The translations under genes and the position numbers were made by a program. Shown here piece after piece: positions 19,799-27,502 of a stretch of 64,000 nucleotides of DNA. Each line of letters opens with the position of its first letter. Position 1 is the first letter of the stretch. The notes under the pieces were generated by a model. That model searched no databases. It saw only the letters and a list, made by a program, of their open reading frames with translations, and was not told the DNA's origin. Source of the stretch: Modestobacter marinus (GTDB lineage: Bacteria; Actinomycetota; Actinomycetes; Mycobacteriales; Geodermatophilaceae); contig NZ_JAAMPA010000001.1 in NCBI RefSeq assembly GCF_011758655.1, positions 1,116,001 through 1,180,000 of the forward strand. Reading direction: 5' to 3'.

Positions 19799-20674
19799 GT
19801 GAAGCCCGCTCCGTTCGGCTATGCCGACCCGACCTCGGTCGACGAGGCGCTCGACGTCCTGACCGCGGAGGGAGAGGGCGCCAAGGTGCTCGCCGGCGGC
19901 CAGTCGCTGCTCCCCCTGCTCTCGATGCGACTGGCCGCGCCCACCACCCTGGTCGACATCAACCGGGTGCCCGGCCTGGACCAGATCTCCGCCGGCACCG
20001 ACGGGGTGCGGGTGGGGGCGCTGGTCCGGCACGCCGAGCTGCTCGCCTCGGCCGAGGCGGCCGGCGTCCAGCCGCTGCTCGGCCGGGCGACGGCGAACGT
20101 GGCCCACCCGGCCATCCGCAACCGCGGGACGACGGTGGGCTCGATCGCGCACGCCGACCCCTCGGGCGAGATGACCGCGGTGCTGGCGCTGACCGGCGGC
20201 TCAGTCACGGTCGCGACGCCCGGCGGCCGCGAGACGATCGGCTGGGGCGACTTCTTCCTCGGGCCGCTGGAGACCTCGGTGCACGGGCCGGCCGTCGTCC
20301 TCGAGGCCTTCTTCCCGGCGCTGCCGGAGCGCTCGGGCACGGCGTTCGCCGAGATCGCCCGGCGCAAGGGCGACTACGCGGTCTGCGGGGCCGGCGTCGT
20401 CGTCACCCTGGACGCCGACCGGCGGGTCAGCTCCGCCCGGGCCGCCTACCTGTCGGTCGGGCTGGTGCCCGAGGTCCACGACCTGACCGACGCCGTCGTC
20501 GGCCAGCCGGTGGACACCGCCGACTGGGCGGCGGCCGGCGAGCTGGCCCGCGGCCTGGTCGACCCGGACGGCGACCTGCACGCCAGCGCCGACTACAGGC
20601 GGCTGCTGGTCGCCACCCTCACCGCCCGCACGCTGGCCGACGCCGGCGCCGAAGCCGCCAGGAGGACCGCGTGA
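19799..20674 (+). CDS. Molybdenum hydroxylase FAD-binding (medium) subunit
   Basis: The CoxM-type subunit of a xanthine dehydrogenase-family enzyme, passing electrons from the iron-sulfur clusters to an acceptor through FAD. The 291 aa product has the two FAD-binding loops AGGQSLLPLLSMR (about 32-44) and TVGSIAHADPSGE (about 111-123), then the CO_deh_flav_C domain with IARRKGDYAVCGAGVVV. The GTG at 19799 has GGAGG eight bases upstream. It heads an operon FAD - 2Fe-2S - Mo - CoxG. Lack of a matching NAD-type domain cannot be judged by eye. Context with barbiturase suggests a pyrimidine-oxidising enzyme. Confidence 0.9.
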   Translation: MKPAPFGYADPTSVDEALDVLTAEGEGAKVLAGGQSLLPLLSMRLAAPTTLVDINRVPGLDQISAGTDGVRVGALVRHAELLASAEAAGVQPLLGRATANVAHPAIRNRGTTVGSIAHADPSGEMTAVLALTGGSVTVATPGGRETIGWGDFFLGPLETSVHGPAVVLEAFFPALPERSGTAFAEIARRKGDYAVCGAGVVVTLDADRRVSSARAAYLSVGLVPEVHDLTDAVVGQPVDTADWAAAGELARGLVDPDGDLHASADYRRLLVATLTARTLADAGAEAARRTA

Positions 20675-20753
20675 CCGCCGCGAGAGCGACGTGCGAGCGA
20701 GCATCGCAGGGAGCGCCAGCGACCGAGGAGCGGAACGAGTGCGGAGCCGAGCA
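20675..20753 (+). repeat. GAGCGA-rich linker inside the hydroxylase operon
   Basis: The 79 bases between the FAD and 2Fe-2S subunit genes consist of imperfect GAGCGA/GAGCAT/GAGGAGCG units and lack a clear SD except GGAGC near 20743. The base pattern is unlike the tight junctions elsewhere in the operon. It may be a dispersed short repeat; I see only this copy in the window. Confidence 0.4.
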
Positions 20754-21314
20754 ATGATCGAGGTCAGGACCGAGCGGGCGATCTCCGTCGTCGTCAACGG
20801 TGTTCCACGTGAAGCGACGGTGCCGGTGCGCTGGCTGCTGTCGGACGCGCTGCGGCACGAGTTCGGGCTGACCGGCACGCACGTGGGCTGCGAGCACGGG
20901 GTCTGCGGCTCGTGCACGGTGCTGGTCGACGGCCGGCCGACCCGCTCCTGCCTGGTGCTCGCCGTGCAGGTCGACGGGCACGAGGTCACCACGGTCGAGG
21001 GGCTGTCGCGGTCGGACCACCAGGGCGGGCAGGTGCTGCACCCGATCCAGGAGGCGTTCCGGGAGTGCCACGCCCTGCAGTGCGGGTTCTGCACGCCGGG
21101 CTTCCTGACCACGATCGCCGCGGGCCTGGACAGCCGCGACCCGTCGGTGGAGATCACCGACGAGGAGGTCGACGAGCTGGTCGGCGGCAACCTCTGCCGC
21201 TGCACCGGCTACGCCAACATCAAGAAGGCCTGCCGCTCCGCCGCCGCCGCCATGCGTGAGGCGTCCGGGGCAGAAATGGCCATTTCTGCCCCGGATGGGG
21301 AGGCGACCTCGTGA
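20754..21314 (+). CDS. Molybdenum hydroxylase 2Fe-2S (small) subunit
   Basis: The CoxS-type electron-transfer subunit, 186 aa from ATG 20754. The plant-ferredoxin-type cluster is held by CEHGVCGSC (C46, C51, C54) with C66 in TRSCLVL; the second cluster uses CGFC (about residue 104) and CRC (about residue 147) in GGNLCRCTGYANI. The family normally ends soon after that; here an extra tail ASGAEMAISAPDGEATS is encoded by a 32-base perfect palindrome, so the tail was probably added by insertion of that element. The gene overlaps the Mo subunit by four bases (GTGA). Confidence 0.92.
   Translation: MIEVRTERAISVVVNGVPREATVPVRWLLSDALRHEFGLTGTHVGCEHGVCGSCTVLVDGRPTRSCLVLAVQVDGHEVTTVEGLSRSDHQGGQVLHPIQEAFRECHALQCGFCTPGFLTTIAAGLDSRDPSVEITDEEVDELVGGNLCRCTGYANIKKACRSAAAAMREASGAEMAISAPDGEATS
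21264..21295. repeat. Perfect 32-base palindrome inside the 2Fe-2S gene
   Basis: The element is centred between 21279 and 21280 with half-site TCCGGGGCAGAAATGG and no loop. It encodes the last residues of the 2Fe-2S subunit and ends 15 bases before the GTG of the Mo subunit. It may be a dispersed palindromic element, an mRNA stem that tunes the downstream gene, or a protein site. Confidence 0.85.
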
Positions 21315-23719
21315 CGACGAAGTTCTTCGGGGAGCCGGTGCGCCGGCGCGAGGACGCCCGGCTGATCGTCGGCCAGGGCCGCTACCTCGACGACATCGGC
21401 CCGGACGCCTACGCCGCGGCCTTCGTCCGCAGCCCGTACGCGCACGCCCGGGTGCTCGACATCGACGTCAGCGCGGCGATGGACGTCGAGGGCCTGCTGG
21501 CCATCTACACCTACGAGGACCTCACCGGCCCGCTGGCCGAGCCGCTGCCGGTGCTCATCCCGCACCCCCAGCTCACCGCACCGCGCACCGGGTACCCGCT
21601 GGTGCGCGACGTCGCCCAGCACGTCGGCGAGCCGATCGTGATGGTGGTGGCCACCGACCGGTACGTCGCCGAGGACGCCGCCGCGCTGATCGAGATCAGC
21701 TACGAGGAACTGCCGGTCGTGGTGGGCGTCGACGCGGCCGAGGCCGCCGGGCACACCGTGCACGACGACGTCCCGGACAACGTCGCCGCCCGGCACCACC
21801 AGGAGACCGGCGACGTCGAGGCGGCGCTGGCCGCGTCGGCACACACCCTGTCCTTCACCCAGTACTTCGAGCGCAGCGCGTCCATGCCGATGGAGGGCAA
21901 GGGCGTGCACGCCCGCTGGGACGACGCCGACTCCTCGCTGCGGGTCTACTCCTCCACCCAGGCCTCGACCTCAGTCCGCGCGGCGATCGCGGCCAAGCTC
22001 GAGCTGTCGCTGGAGAAGGTCGAGGTCATCGCCCCCGACGTCGGCGGCGGGTTCGGCGTGAAGATCGTGCACCCGTGGCCGGAGGAGCTGCTCGTGCCGA
22101 TGGCCGCGCGGCTGCTCGGCCACGAGGTGAAGTGGACCGAGGACCGGCGCGAGCACTTCGTCTCCAGCGCGCACGAGCGGCAGCAGCGGCAGGAGGTCCG
22201 GGTCGGGTACGACGACGACGGCCGGATCACCGCCCTCGACGTCCTGGTCTGGCACGACAACGGCGCGTACACGCCCTACGGGATCATCGTGCCGATCAAC
22301 ACGGCCACCCAGCTGCTCGGGCCGTACGACATCCCGGTCTACCGGGCGGTCGTGAACAGCGTCTACACGAACACCGTCGTCGTCACGCCGTACCGCGGTG
22401 CCGGGCGGCCGCAGGGCTGCTTCGCGATGGAACGCACGATGGACCGGATCGCCCAGGAGCGCGGCCTGGATCGGGCGCTGGTGCGCGAGCGGAACCTGAT
22501 CCAGCCCGACCAGTTCCCCTACGACTGGGGCCTGACGTTCCAGGACGGCCGGCCGCTGGTCTACGACTCCGGCGACTACCCCGCGATGATCGCCAAGCTG
22601 AAGGCGCTGGTCGACTGGGACGGGTTCGCCGGGCGCCGGGCCGCGGCCGAGGCGCGCGGGAAGCTGCTGGGCATCGGGATGGCGCCCTACGTGGAAGGCA
22701 CCGGGCCGGGGCCGTACGAGGGCGCGCACGTGCAGGTGCTGGGCAGCGGCAAGGTGCTGGTCTCCACCGGTCTCACCTCGCAGGGCCAGGGGCACGAGAC
22801 GGTGTTCGCCCAGCTGGCGGCCGCCGAGCTCGGCGTCCCGCTGGAGGACGTCGAGGTGACCACCGGCGACACCCGGCGGTTCGGGTACGCGGTCGGCACC
22901 TTCGCCTCCCGGGCCGCGGTGGTGAGCGGCAACGCCGTCGCGCTGGCCGCGCGCGGGGTGAAGGAGAAGGCGCTGCGGATCGCCGCGGAGGTGCTGGAGG
23001 CCGACCCGGCGGACCTGGAGATCGACGAGGGCCTGGTGCAGGTGAAGGGGACGCCGGGCGCCTCCATCCCGCTGCGCACGGTCGCCGTCCTGTCCAACCC
23101 GCTGCGCTACGCCTTCGACGAGGCGGCGCGGCAGGCGACCCAGTTCGCCGGCCCGGGCGACGACTCGAAGCCGCCGGTCGCGGTCGGGGACGCGCCGGGG
23201 CTGGAGCACACCGACTACTACTCCCCGCTGCGCTCGACCTTCGCCTCCGGCGCGCACGCCGTGGTGGTGGAGATCGACCCGGCGACGTGGGAGATCGCGA
23301 TCGAGCAGTACGCGGTGGTGCACGACTGCGGCACGATCATCAACCCGATGATCGTCGAGGGGCAGGTGCACGGCGGTGTCGCGCAGGGCGTGGGCGGGGC
23401 GCTGTACGAGCGGATGGCCTACGACCGGGACGGGCAGCTGACCAACGCCTCGTTCATGGACTTCCTCATGCCGTACGCCTCCGAGGTGCCCGACGTGGAC
23501 ATCGACCACCAGTCGACGCCGTCGCCGCTGAACGAGCTGGGCATCAAGGGCGCCGGCGAGGCCGGCGTCATCCCCGGGTCCGCCGCGATCGCCTCGGCGA
23601 TCGAGGACGCGGTGGGACGGCGGATCGCGGCGATGCCGATCTCCCCCACCGAGCTGTACGACCTGGTGCGCTCGGACGTCGAGCGTGTGATCAACAACCC
23701 GACTGGAGCGATGGCGTGA
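21311..23719 (+). CDS. Molybdenum hydroxylase large subunit, form II CoxL-like
   Basis: The catalytic 802 aa molybdopterin-cytosine-dinucleotide subunit of the xanthine dehydrogenase superfamily. It begins GEPVRRREDARLIVGQGRYLDD, the usual start of this class. The active-site loop is PYRGAGRPQ (Y361-R366), the form II signature, not the AYRCSFR of true aerobic CO dehydrogenase. The catalytic base is present as E750 in KGAGEAGVIPG. The cofactor loops GGGFGVK and GQGHET are also clear. The enzyme therefore hydroxylates an organic ring rather than CO; with barbiturase in the island, uracil/thymine dehydrogenase-type activity is the best guess. It is coupled by GTGA overlaps to both neighbours. 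Accessory CoxD/E/F genes are not in the window. Confidence 0.92.
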   Translation: MTTKFFGEPVRRREDARLIVGQGRYLDDIGPDAYAAAFVRSPYAHARVLDIDVSAAMDVEGLLAIYTYEDLTGPLAEPLPVLIPHPQLTAPRTGYPLVRDVAQHVGEPIVMVVATDRYVAEDAAALIEISYEELPVVVGVDAAEAAGHTVHDDVPDNVAARHHQETGDVEAALAASAHTLSFTQYFERSASMPMEGKGVHARWDDADSSLRVYSSTQASTSVRAAIAAKLELSLEKVEVIAPDVGGGFGVKIVHPWPEELLVPMAARLLGHEVKWTEDRREHFVSSAHERQQRQEVRVGYDDDGRITALDVLVWHDNGAYTPYGIIVPINTATQLLGPYDIPVYRAVVNSVYTNTVVVTPYRGAGRPQGCFAMERTMDRIAQERGLDRALVRERNLIQPDQFPYDWGLTFQDGRPLVYDSGDYPAMIAKLKALVDWDGFAGRRAAAEARGKLLGIGMAPYVEGTGPGPYEGAHVQVLGSGKVLVSTGLTSQGQGHETVFAQLAAAELGVPLEDVEVTTGDTRRFGYAVGTFASRAAVVSGNAVALAARGVKEKALRIAAEVLEADPADLEIDEGLVQVKGTPGASIPLRTVAVLSNPLRYAFDEAARQATQFAGPGDDSKPPVAVGDAPGLEHTDYYSPLRSTFASGAHAVVVEIDPATWEIAIEQYAVVHDCGTIINPMIVEGQVHGGVAQGVGGALYERMAYDRDGQLTNASFMDFLMPYASEVPDVDIDHQSTPSPLNELGIKGAGEAGVIPGSAAIASAIEDAVGRRIAAMPISPTELYDLVRSDVERVINNPTGAMA

Positions 23720-24366
23720 ACCTGGACGGCAGTGCGGTGCTCTCGGCGGCCCCCGAGCAGGTGTGGGCGGTGATCACCGACCCGGCCGTGCTGGCGCGGA
23801 CCATCCCGGGCTGCGAGTCGCTGGACCAGGTCGGCGAGGACAGCTACACGATGGTCGTCTCGGCCGGGGTGGGTGCGATCCGCGGCAAGTACGCGGGCGA
23901 GGTGCGACTGTCCGACCTCACCTTCCCGTCCTCCTACGTGATGCACGCGTCGGGGTCGGGTGGGCCGGGGTCGGTGCGGGCCACGGTGCAGATCAAGCTG
24001 GCGCCGTCCGGCGACGGCACGGAGCTCACCTACTCGGCGGACGCGGTGGTGGGCGGCGCGGTCGCCGGGGTCGGACAGCGGATGATCACCGGCGTCGCGA
24101 AGAAGATGGCCGGGCAGTTCTTCTCCGCCGTGGACAAGGAGCTGACCGAGCCGAACGTCGTCGCCGAGGTGACGCCGCTGCCGGTGGTGCGCAACGGTTC
24201 CGCGGAACCGTCGGCCGAGCCGGTGACCTTCGCGGCGAAGGCCCCGGCCGCGACGGGGGGCTGGGTGCCGGCGGAGGCGAAGCCCCTGCTGGTCGGCGCC
24301 GCCGGCGGCGGCGTGCTCACCCTGCTCGGCGTCTGGGTCGGTTACCTCCTCGGCCGCCGGAGCTGA
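23716..24366 (+). CDS. CoxG-like SRPBCC protein with C-terminal membrane anchor
   Basis: A 216 aa protein. Residues 1-145 form the CoxG/SRPBCC fold (LDGSAVLSAAPEQVWAVITD, RTIPGCESL, GKYAGEVRL, VGQRMITGVAKKMAGQFF). A Pro/Ala-rich linker follows and then a membrane helix, PLLVGAAGGGVLTLLGVWVGYLLG, ending GRRS. CoxG proteins tether molybdenum hydroxylases of the CoxMSL type to the membrane and have been linked to quinone delivery, so electrons probably reach the respiratory chain. The GTG overlaps the Mo-subunit stop by four bases. It ends directly against the stop of the convergent response-regulator gene with no gap. Confidence 0.88.
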   Translation: MNLDGSAVLSAAPEQVWAVITDPAVLARTIPGCESLDQVGEDSYTMVVSAGVGAIRGKYAGEVRLSDLTFPSSYVMHASGSGGPGSVRATVQIKLAPSGDGTELTYSADAVVGGAVAGVGQRMITGVAKKMAGQFFSAVDKELTEPNVVAEVTPLPVVRNGSAEPSAEPVTFAAKAPAATGGWVPAEAKPLLVGAAGGGVLTLLGVWVGYLLGRRS

Positions 24367-25038
24367 TCAGACCGGGCCACTCCCCGCCTGGGGCACCGCG
24401 ACGCCCCGGCGGTAGGCCAGCACCACCGCCTGGGCCCGGTCCCGCGCACCGGTCTTCGCGAGCACGTGCTTGACGTGCGTCTTCGCGGTCGAGGCGGCGA
24501 TGCCGAGCGCGTGCGCGATCTCGTCGTTCGACAGCCCGTCGGCGATGAGCCGCCACACCTGGGTCTCCCGTTCGGTGAGCCCGTCGACCGGGCCGGACGG
24601 GACCGAGGGCGTCGCCCCGGCGACGAACCGCCCGATCAGCGCGCGGGTCACGGCCGGGTCGACGAGCGAGTCCCCGGCCGCCACCGTGCGCACCGCCTCG
24701 ACCAGGCGCTCAGGCGACGCGCGCTTGAGGAGGAAGCCGCTGGCACCGGCCCGGAGCGCCTCCCAGACGTAGTCGTCGTTGCGGAAGGTGGTGAGCACCA
24801 GAACCTTCGCCGGGCTGCCGACGGCGACGATCCGCCGGGTCGCCTCGATGCCGTCGATGCCGGGCATGCGCACGTCCATCAGCACGACGTCCGGGGCCAG
24901 CCGCTGACACGCCTCGACCGCGGCGAGCCCGTCGGCGACCTCACCGACGACCTCGACGTCCGGCTGCTGCGAGAGGACGACGGTCACCCCGGCGCGCAAC
25001 AGGGCGTCGTCGTCGGCGAGCAGGAGGCGGAGGGTCAC
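24367..25038 (-). CDS. NarL/FixJ-family response regulator
   Basis: A 223 aa transcription factor. The receiver domain (1-120) has acidic residues at D9-D11, the phospho-acceptor D55 in VVLMDVRMPG and a conserved Lys in GFLLKRA. A LuxR-type helix-turn-helix occupies about 150-210 (LTERETQVWRLIADGLSNDEIAHAL). It overlaps the histidine kinase stop by four bases, so kinase and regulator form a coupled pair. The target is unknown; the membrane protein upstream of the kinase is a candidate. Confidence 0.93.
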   Translation of the reverse strand: MTLRLLLADDDALLRAGVTVVLSQQPDVEVVGEVADGLAAVEACQRLAPDVVLMDVRMPGIDGIEATRRIVAVGSPAKVLVLTTFRNDDYVWEALRAGASGFLLKRASPERLVEAVRTVAAGDSLVDPAVTRALIGRFVAGATPSVPSGPVDGLTERETQVWRLIADGLSNDEIAHALGIAASTAKTHVKHVLAKTGARDRAQAVVLAYRRGVAVPQAGSGPV

Positions 25039-26141
25039 CCGACGCGCTCCGGCACCGGCAGGCTCGCGGACACCCGGAACCCGCCCGCCGCAGTCGGCCC
25101 GTGCTCGACGGAGCCACCGAGGACCGCGGCCCGCTCGGCGATCCCGATCAGCCCGCGCCCCGGCGCGTAGGCGTGCGGCGCCCGGCCGTCGTCGACCACC
25201 TCGAGCGTGAGCGCACCCCCGACGCGGGCGACCCGCACGATCGCCGAGCTCGCGGCTCCGTGGTTCAGCGCGTTGGTGAGCGCCTCCTGCACGATCCGGT
25301 ACGCCGAGGAGTGCAGGCTGCGCGGGACGTCGTCGGCCCCGGGCGCCACGTCGAGCCGCACGGCCACCCCCGCCTCGGCCAGCCGGGCGACCAGCCGGGG
25401 CAGGTCCGCCATCCCGGGCGGGTCCGCCGCCTGCTCACCGAGTGCGGAGAGCAGGCGGTCGAGCTCGTCCATCGCCTCGCGCCCGGTGGACTCGATGGTC
25501 TCCAGCAGGGCGCGTGCCCGGGCGGGCTCGGTGTCGAGCACGACGCGGCCGGCGCCGGCCTGCACGACCATGACGGTGAGCGTGTGGCCGAGCAGGTCGT
25601 GCAGCTCCTGGGCGATGCGGGCTCGCTCCTCCGCCACGGCCTCGTCGCGCAACGCGAGCCGGGCGGCATCGCGCTCCTCGCCGCGCCGGGCCGTCCGGTA
25701 GGCGAACGCCCAGGCCAGCAACCAGACCGCGACCACCCCGACCGGCACCCCGGCGGCGGCCGGGCGCCCGCCGGCGAAGTAGGCGGCGATGCCGGCCAGC
25801 AGCACGACCGGGCCCCAGAGCGCGTGCGTGCGGCTGCCGTAGAGCCCGAGGAGGTAGACGCCCAGCAGGTTCACGTACGGCGTGAGCGTGCCCGGCGCGA
25901 CGAGGAGCGCCTCGGCCGCGAGTGCGGCGGTCCCGACGACGTACGACGTCAGGGGTGCGGTGCGGGCCCAGGCCAGCGCCCCGGCCGCCATCACCGGCGG
26001 CGCGACGACGAGCAGCGGCGCGGCATCGAGGTCGGCCCCGGCGCGCCCCGCGAGCAGCAGCACGAGCGCGACCGCGGCCGCGAGGGCGTCCCGGGCGGGC
26101 GGTCGCTGGATCACGGGCAACACCCCATCACGAACGCGCAC
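25035..26141 (-). CDS. Membrane sensor histidine kinase (HisKA_3 family)
   Basis: A 368 aa kinase. Residues 15-160 contain four to six hydrophobic helices and almost no extracellular loop, so it likely senses within the membrane. The dimerisation/phosphorylation box is ERARIAQELHDLLGHTL with the phospho-His at 181, and the ATPase part has EALTNALNHG (N-box), VVDDGRAP and GRGLIGIAERAAVLGG. This is the DesK/NarX-like class that pairs with NarL regulators, as encoded next. GTG 26141 overlaps the upstream membrane protein by 14 bases; starts at 26123 or 26117 are also possible. Confidence 0.9.
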   Translation of the reverse strand: MRVRDGVLPVIQRPPARDALAAAVALVLLLAGRAGADLDAAPLLVVAPPVMAAGALAWARTAPLTSYVVGTAALAAEALLVAPGTLTPYVNLLGVYLLGLYGSRTHALWGPVVLLAGIAAYFAGGRPAAAGVPVGVVAVWLLAWAFAYRTARRGEERDAARLALRDEAVAEERARIAQELHDLLGHTLTVMVVQAGAGRVVLDTEPARARALLETIESTGREAMDELDRLLSALGEQAADPPGMADLPRLVARLAEAGVAVRLDVAPGADDVPRSLHSSAYRIVQEALTNALNHGAASSAIVRVARVGGALTLEVVDDGRAPHAYAPGRGLIGIAERAAVLGGSVEHGPTAAGGFRVSASLPVPERVG

Positions 26142-27075
26142 CCAGCCGACCCGTCGCCACGCTCCCGATCCGCCGCCCGCGCATGCCGGCGAGCGTCACC
26201 CAGCCGACCCCCACCAGGCCGGCGACCCCGACCGACCCGACCACCGCCGGGATCGTCTCGGGGTCGGTCCAGGACCGGCCGGCGTACGCGGTGGCGGTCA
26301 CCGCTCCCACGACCATGGCGTACGCGACCGCTCCCGCGGCCGTCAGCGCAGTCCGTGCAGCCGCACCGAACCGGCTCACCCCGAGCAGCACCGCGAGCAC
26401 GATCAGCACCTGCAGCCCGTGCATCGCGAGGGCGTGGGCGACCTTCGCGCTGCCGGCCGCACCGAAGACCAGCTCCTCGGGGACCCGCCCGGTCGCGGCG
26501 ACGACCTCCTCGCCGGCGGCGGCCATGTCCGAGCCCAGCCAGCCCGCCACCAGCACCCCGGCGATGCCGAGCACCGCCGCGGTCCAGCGGCTCCCGTCGT
26601 GCCGGAGGTCGCGGGCCGCCCAGCCGAGGAGCACCGCCAGGCCGAGCACCGTCACCATCACCAGGACCGCCATGGCCTGCCAGACAGCGGTGTCCATCGC
26701 GGTCTCTGCGTTGAAGTGCGAGGGCACGCCCCGCCACCGCTGCACGGTGATGAGCGAGACCTCGGCGACCGAGGCCACGCCGACCAGCCAGACCACGGTC
26801 GCGCCCAGCCGGCGGCGGTCGGGCAGCTGGCGCAGCACCCAGACCACGGACACCAGCAGGACCCCGAAGGAGAAGCCGAAGAGCACGGGCTTGCGCCACG
26901 AGACGCTGCCGCTCCACGCGGCGCCCTCGACAGCCGCGGCCAGGGCGATGCCGCCGTGCACCACCGAGGAGGCGAGCAGCAGCGCTCCCAGCAGCAGCAG
27001 AGTGCGTTGGGCCCAGGTCCTCGGCGCGAGCTCCTGCCGCGCGAGGTCGAGCAGCGCCCGGGTGGTCGTCGTCAT
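26128..27075 (-). CDS. Multipass membrane protein of unknown function, co-transcribed with a two-component system
   Basis: A 315 aa protein with about eight membrane helices (for example LLLLGALLLASSVVHGGIAL, VLFGFSFGVLLVSVVWVL, AMAVLVMVTVLGLAVLLG, VLIVLAVLLGVS). The segment VSWRKPVLFGFSFG and the polar EVSLITVQRWRGVPSHFN between helices are the most distinctive parts; I do not recognise a named family. It precedes the histidine kinase with overlap, so it could be its sensor partner or target. The ATG at 27075 has TAGCGT (27083-27088) seven bases upstream, which suggests a leaderless message. Confidence 0.75.
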   Translation of the reverse strand: MTTTTRALLDLARQELAPRTWAQRTLLLLGALLLASSVVHGGIALAAAVEGAAWSGSVSWRKPVLFGFSFGVLLVSVVWVLRQLPDRRRLGATVVWLVGVASVAEVSLITVQRWRGVPSHFNAETAMDTAVWQAMAVLVMVTVLGLAVLLGWAARDLRHDGSRWTAAVLGIAGVLVAGWLGSDMAAAGEEVVAATGRVPEELVFGAAGSAKVAHALAMHGLQVLIVLAVLLGVSRFGAAARTALTAAGAVAYAMVVGAVTATAYAGRSWTDPETIPAVVGSVGVAGLVGVGWVTLAGMRGRRIGSVATGRLGARS

Positions 27076-27154
27076 GACCAGGACGCTAGGGACGCCGGGT
27101 CGCTCTGCCGTCCCCCTCGTGGGGCGGATCCGCCCACCCCCCAGGGGGTGCGCG

Positions 27155-27502
27155 GTGGCGCGGGACCGTCGCCGCCGACGACCGCGGCGGCCGGGCCTGG
27201 CCACCGACGGTCCGACCGGCCTCGGCCGCCTGGACGGCGACGAGCTCGCCGCCGTCGCCTACCTGGCGATCGGGATGACCGCGGTCGCCTTCGTGCTCTG
27301 GTACGCAGCGGTCGGCCGGCTGGGCACCGCCCGCGCCGGCCTGCTCACCGGCGTCGCCCCGGTCGCCGCCGCCGGGGTCGGCGTGGCGATGGGCGGCGTG
27401 GCGATGGGCGGCGTGGCACCCGGGCCGCTGGTGTGGCTGGGCATCGCCGTGGTCGCCGGCGGGCTGACCATCGGCCTCACCGCATCGAGCCGGGAGAGGT
27501 GA
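27155..27502 (+). pseudogene. C-terminal remnant of an EamA/DMT-family transporter
   Basis: Only the last 90 residues of a drug/metabolite exporter are left. LDGDELAAVAYLAIGMTAVAF, LWYAAVGRLGTARAGLLTGVAPVAA and LVWLGIAVVAGGLTIGL are the final helices of an EamA domain. The first eight helices are missing, and the upstream part of the frame is Arg-rich junk next to a membrane-protein promoter. The frame also carries a tandem 15-base duplication. It overlaps the 3' end of the convergent SRPBCC-DUF3995 gene by 26 bases. Probably a decayed gene, not functional. Confidence 0.65.
27381..27418 (+). repeat. Tandem 15-base repeat in the transporter remnant
   Basis: The unit GCGTGGCGATGGGCG occurs twice in a row (27381-27395, 27396-27410), followed by a partial third copy GCGTGGC. 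It adds five residues (VAMGG) in frame, consistent with slippage in a gene no longer under selection. Confidence 0.85.

Noticed and set aside
21311..23719. True aerobic CO dehydrogenase (form I CoxL)
   Set aside because: The active-site loop is YRGAGR, and the Cys-containing CO dehydrogenase loop is absent.
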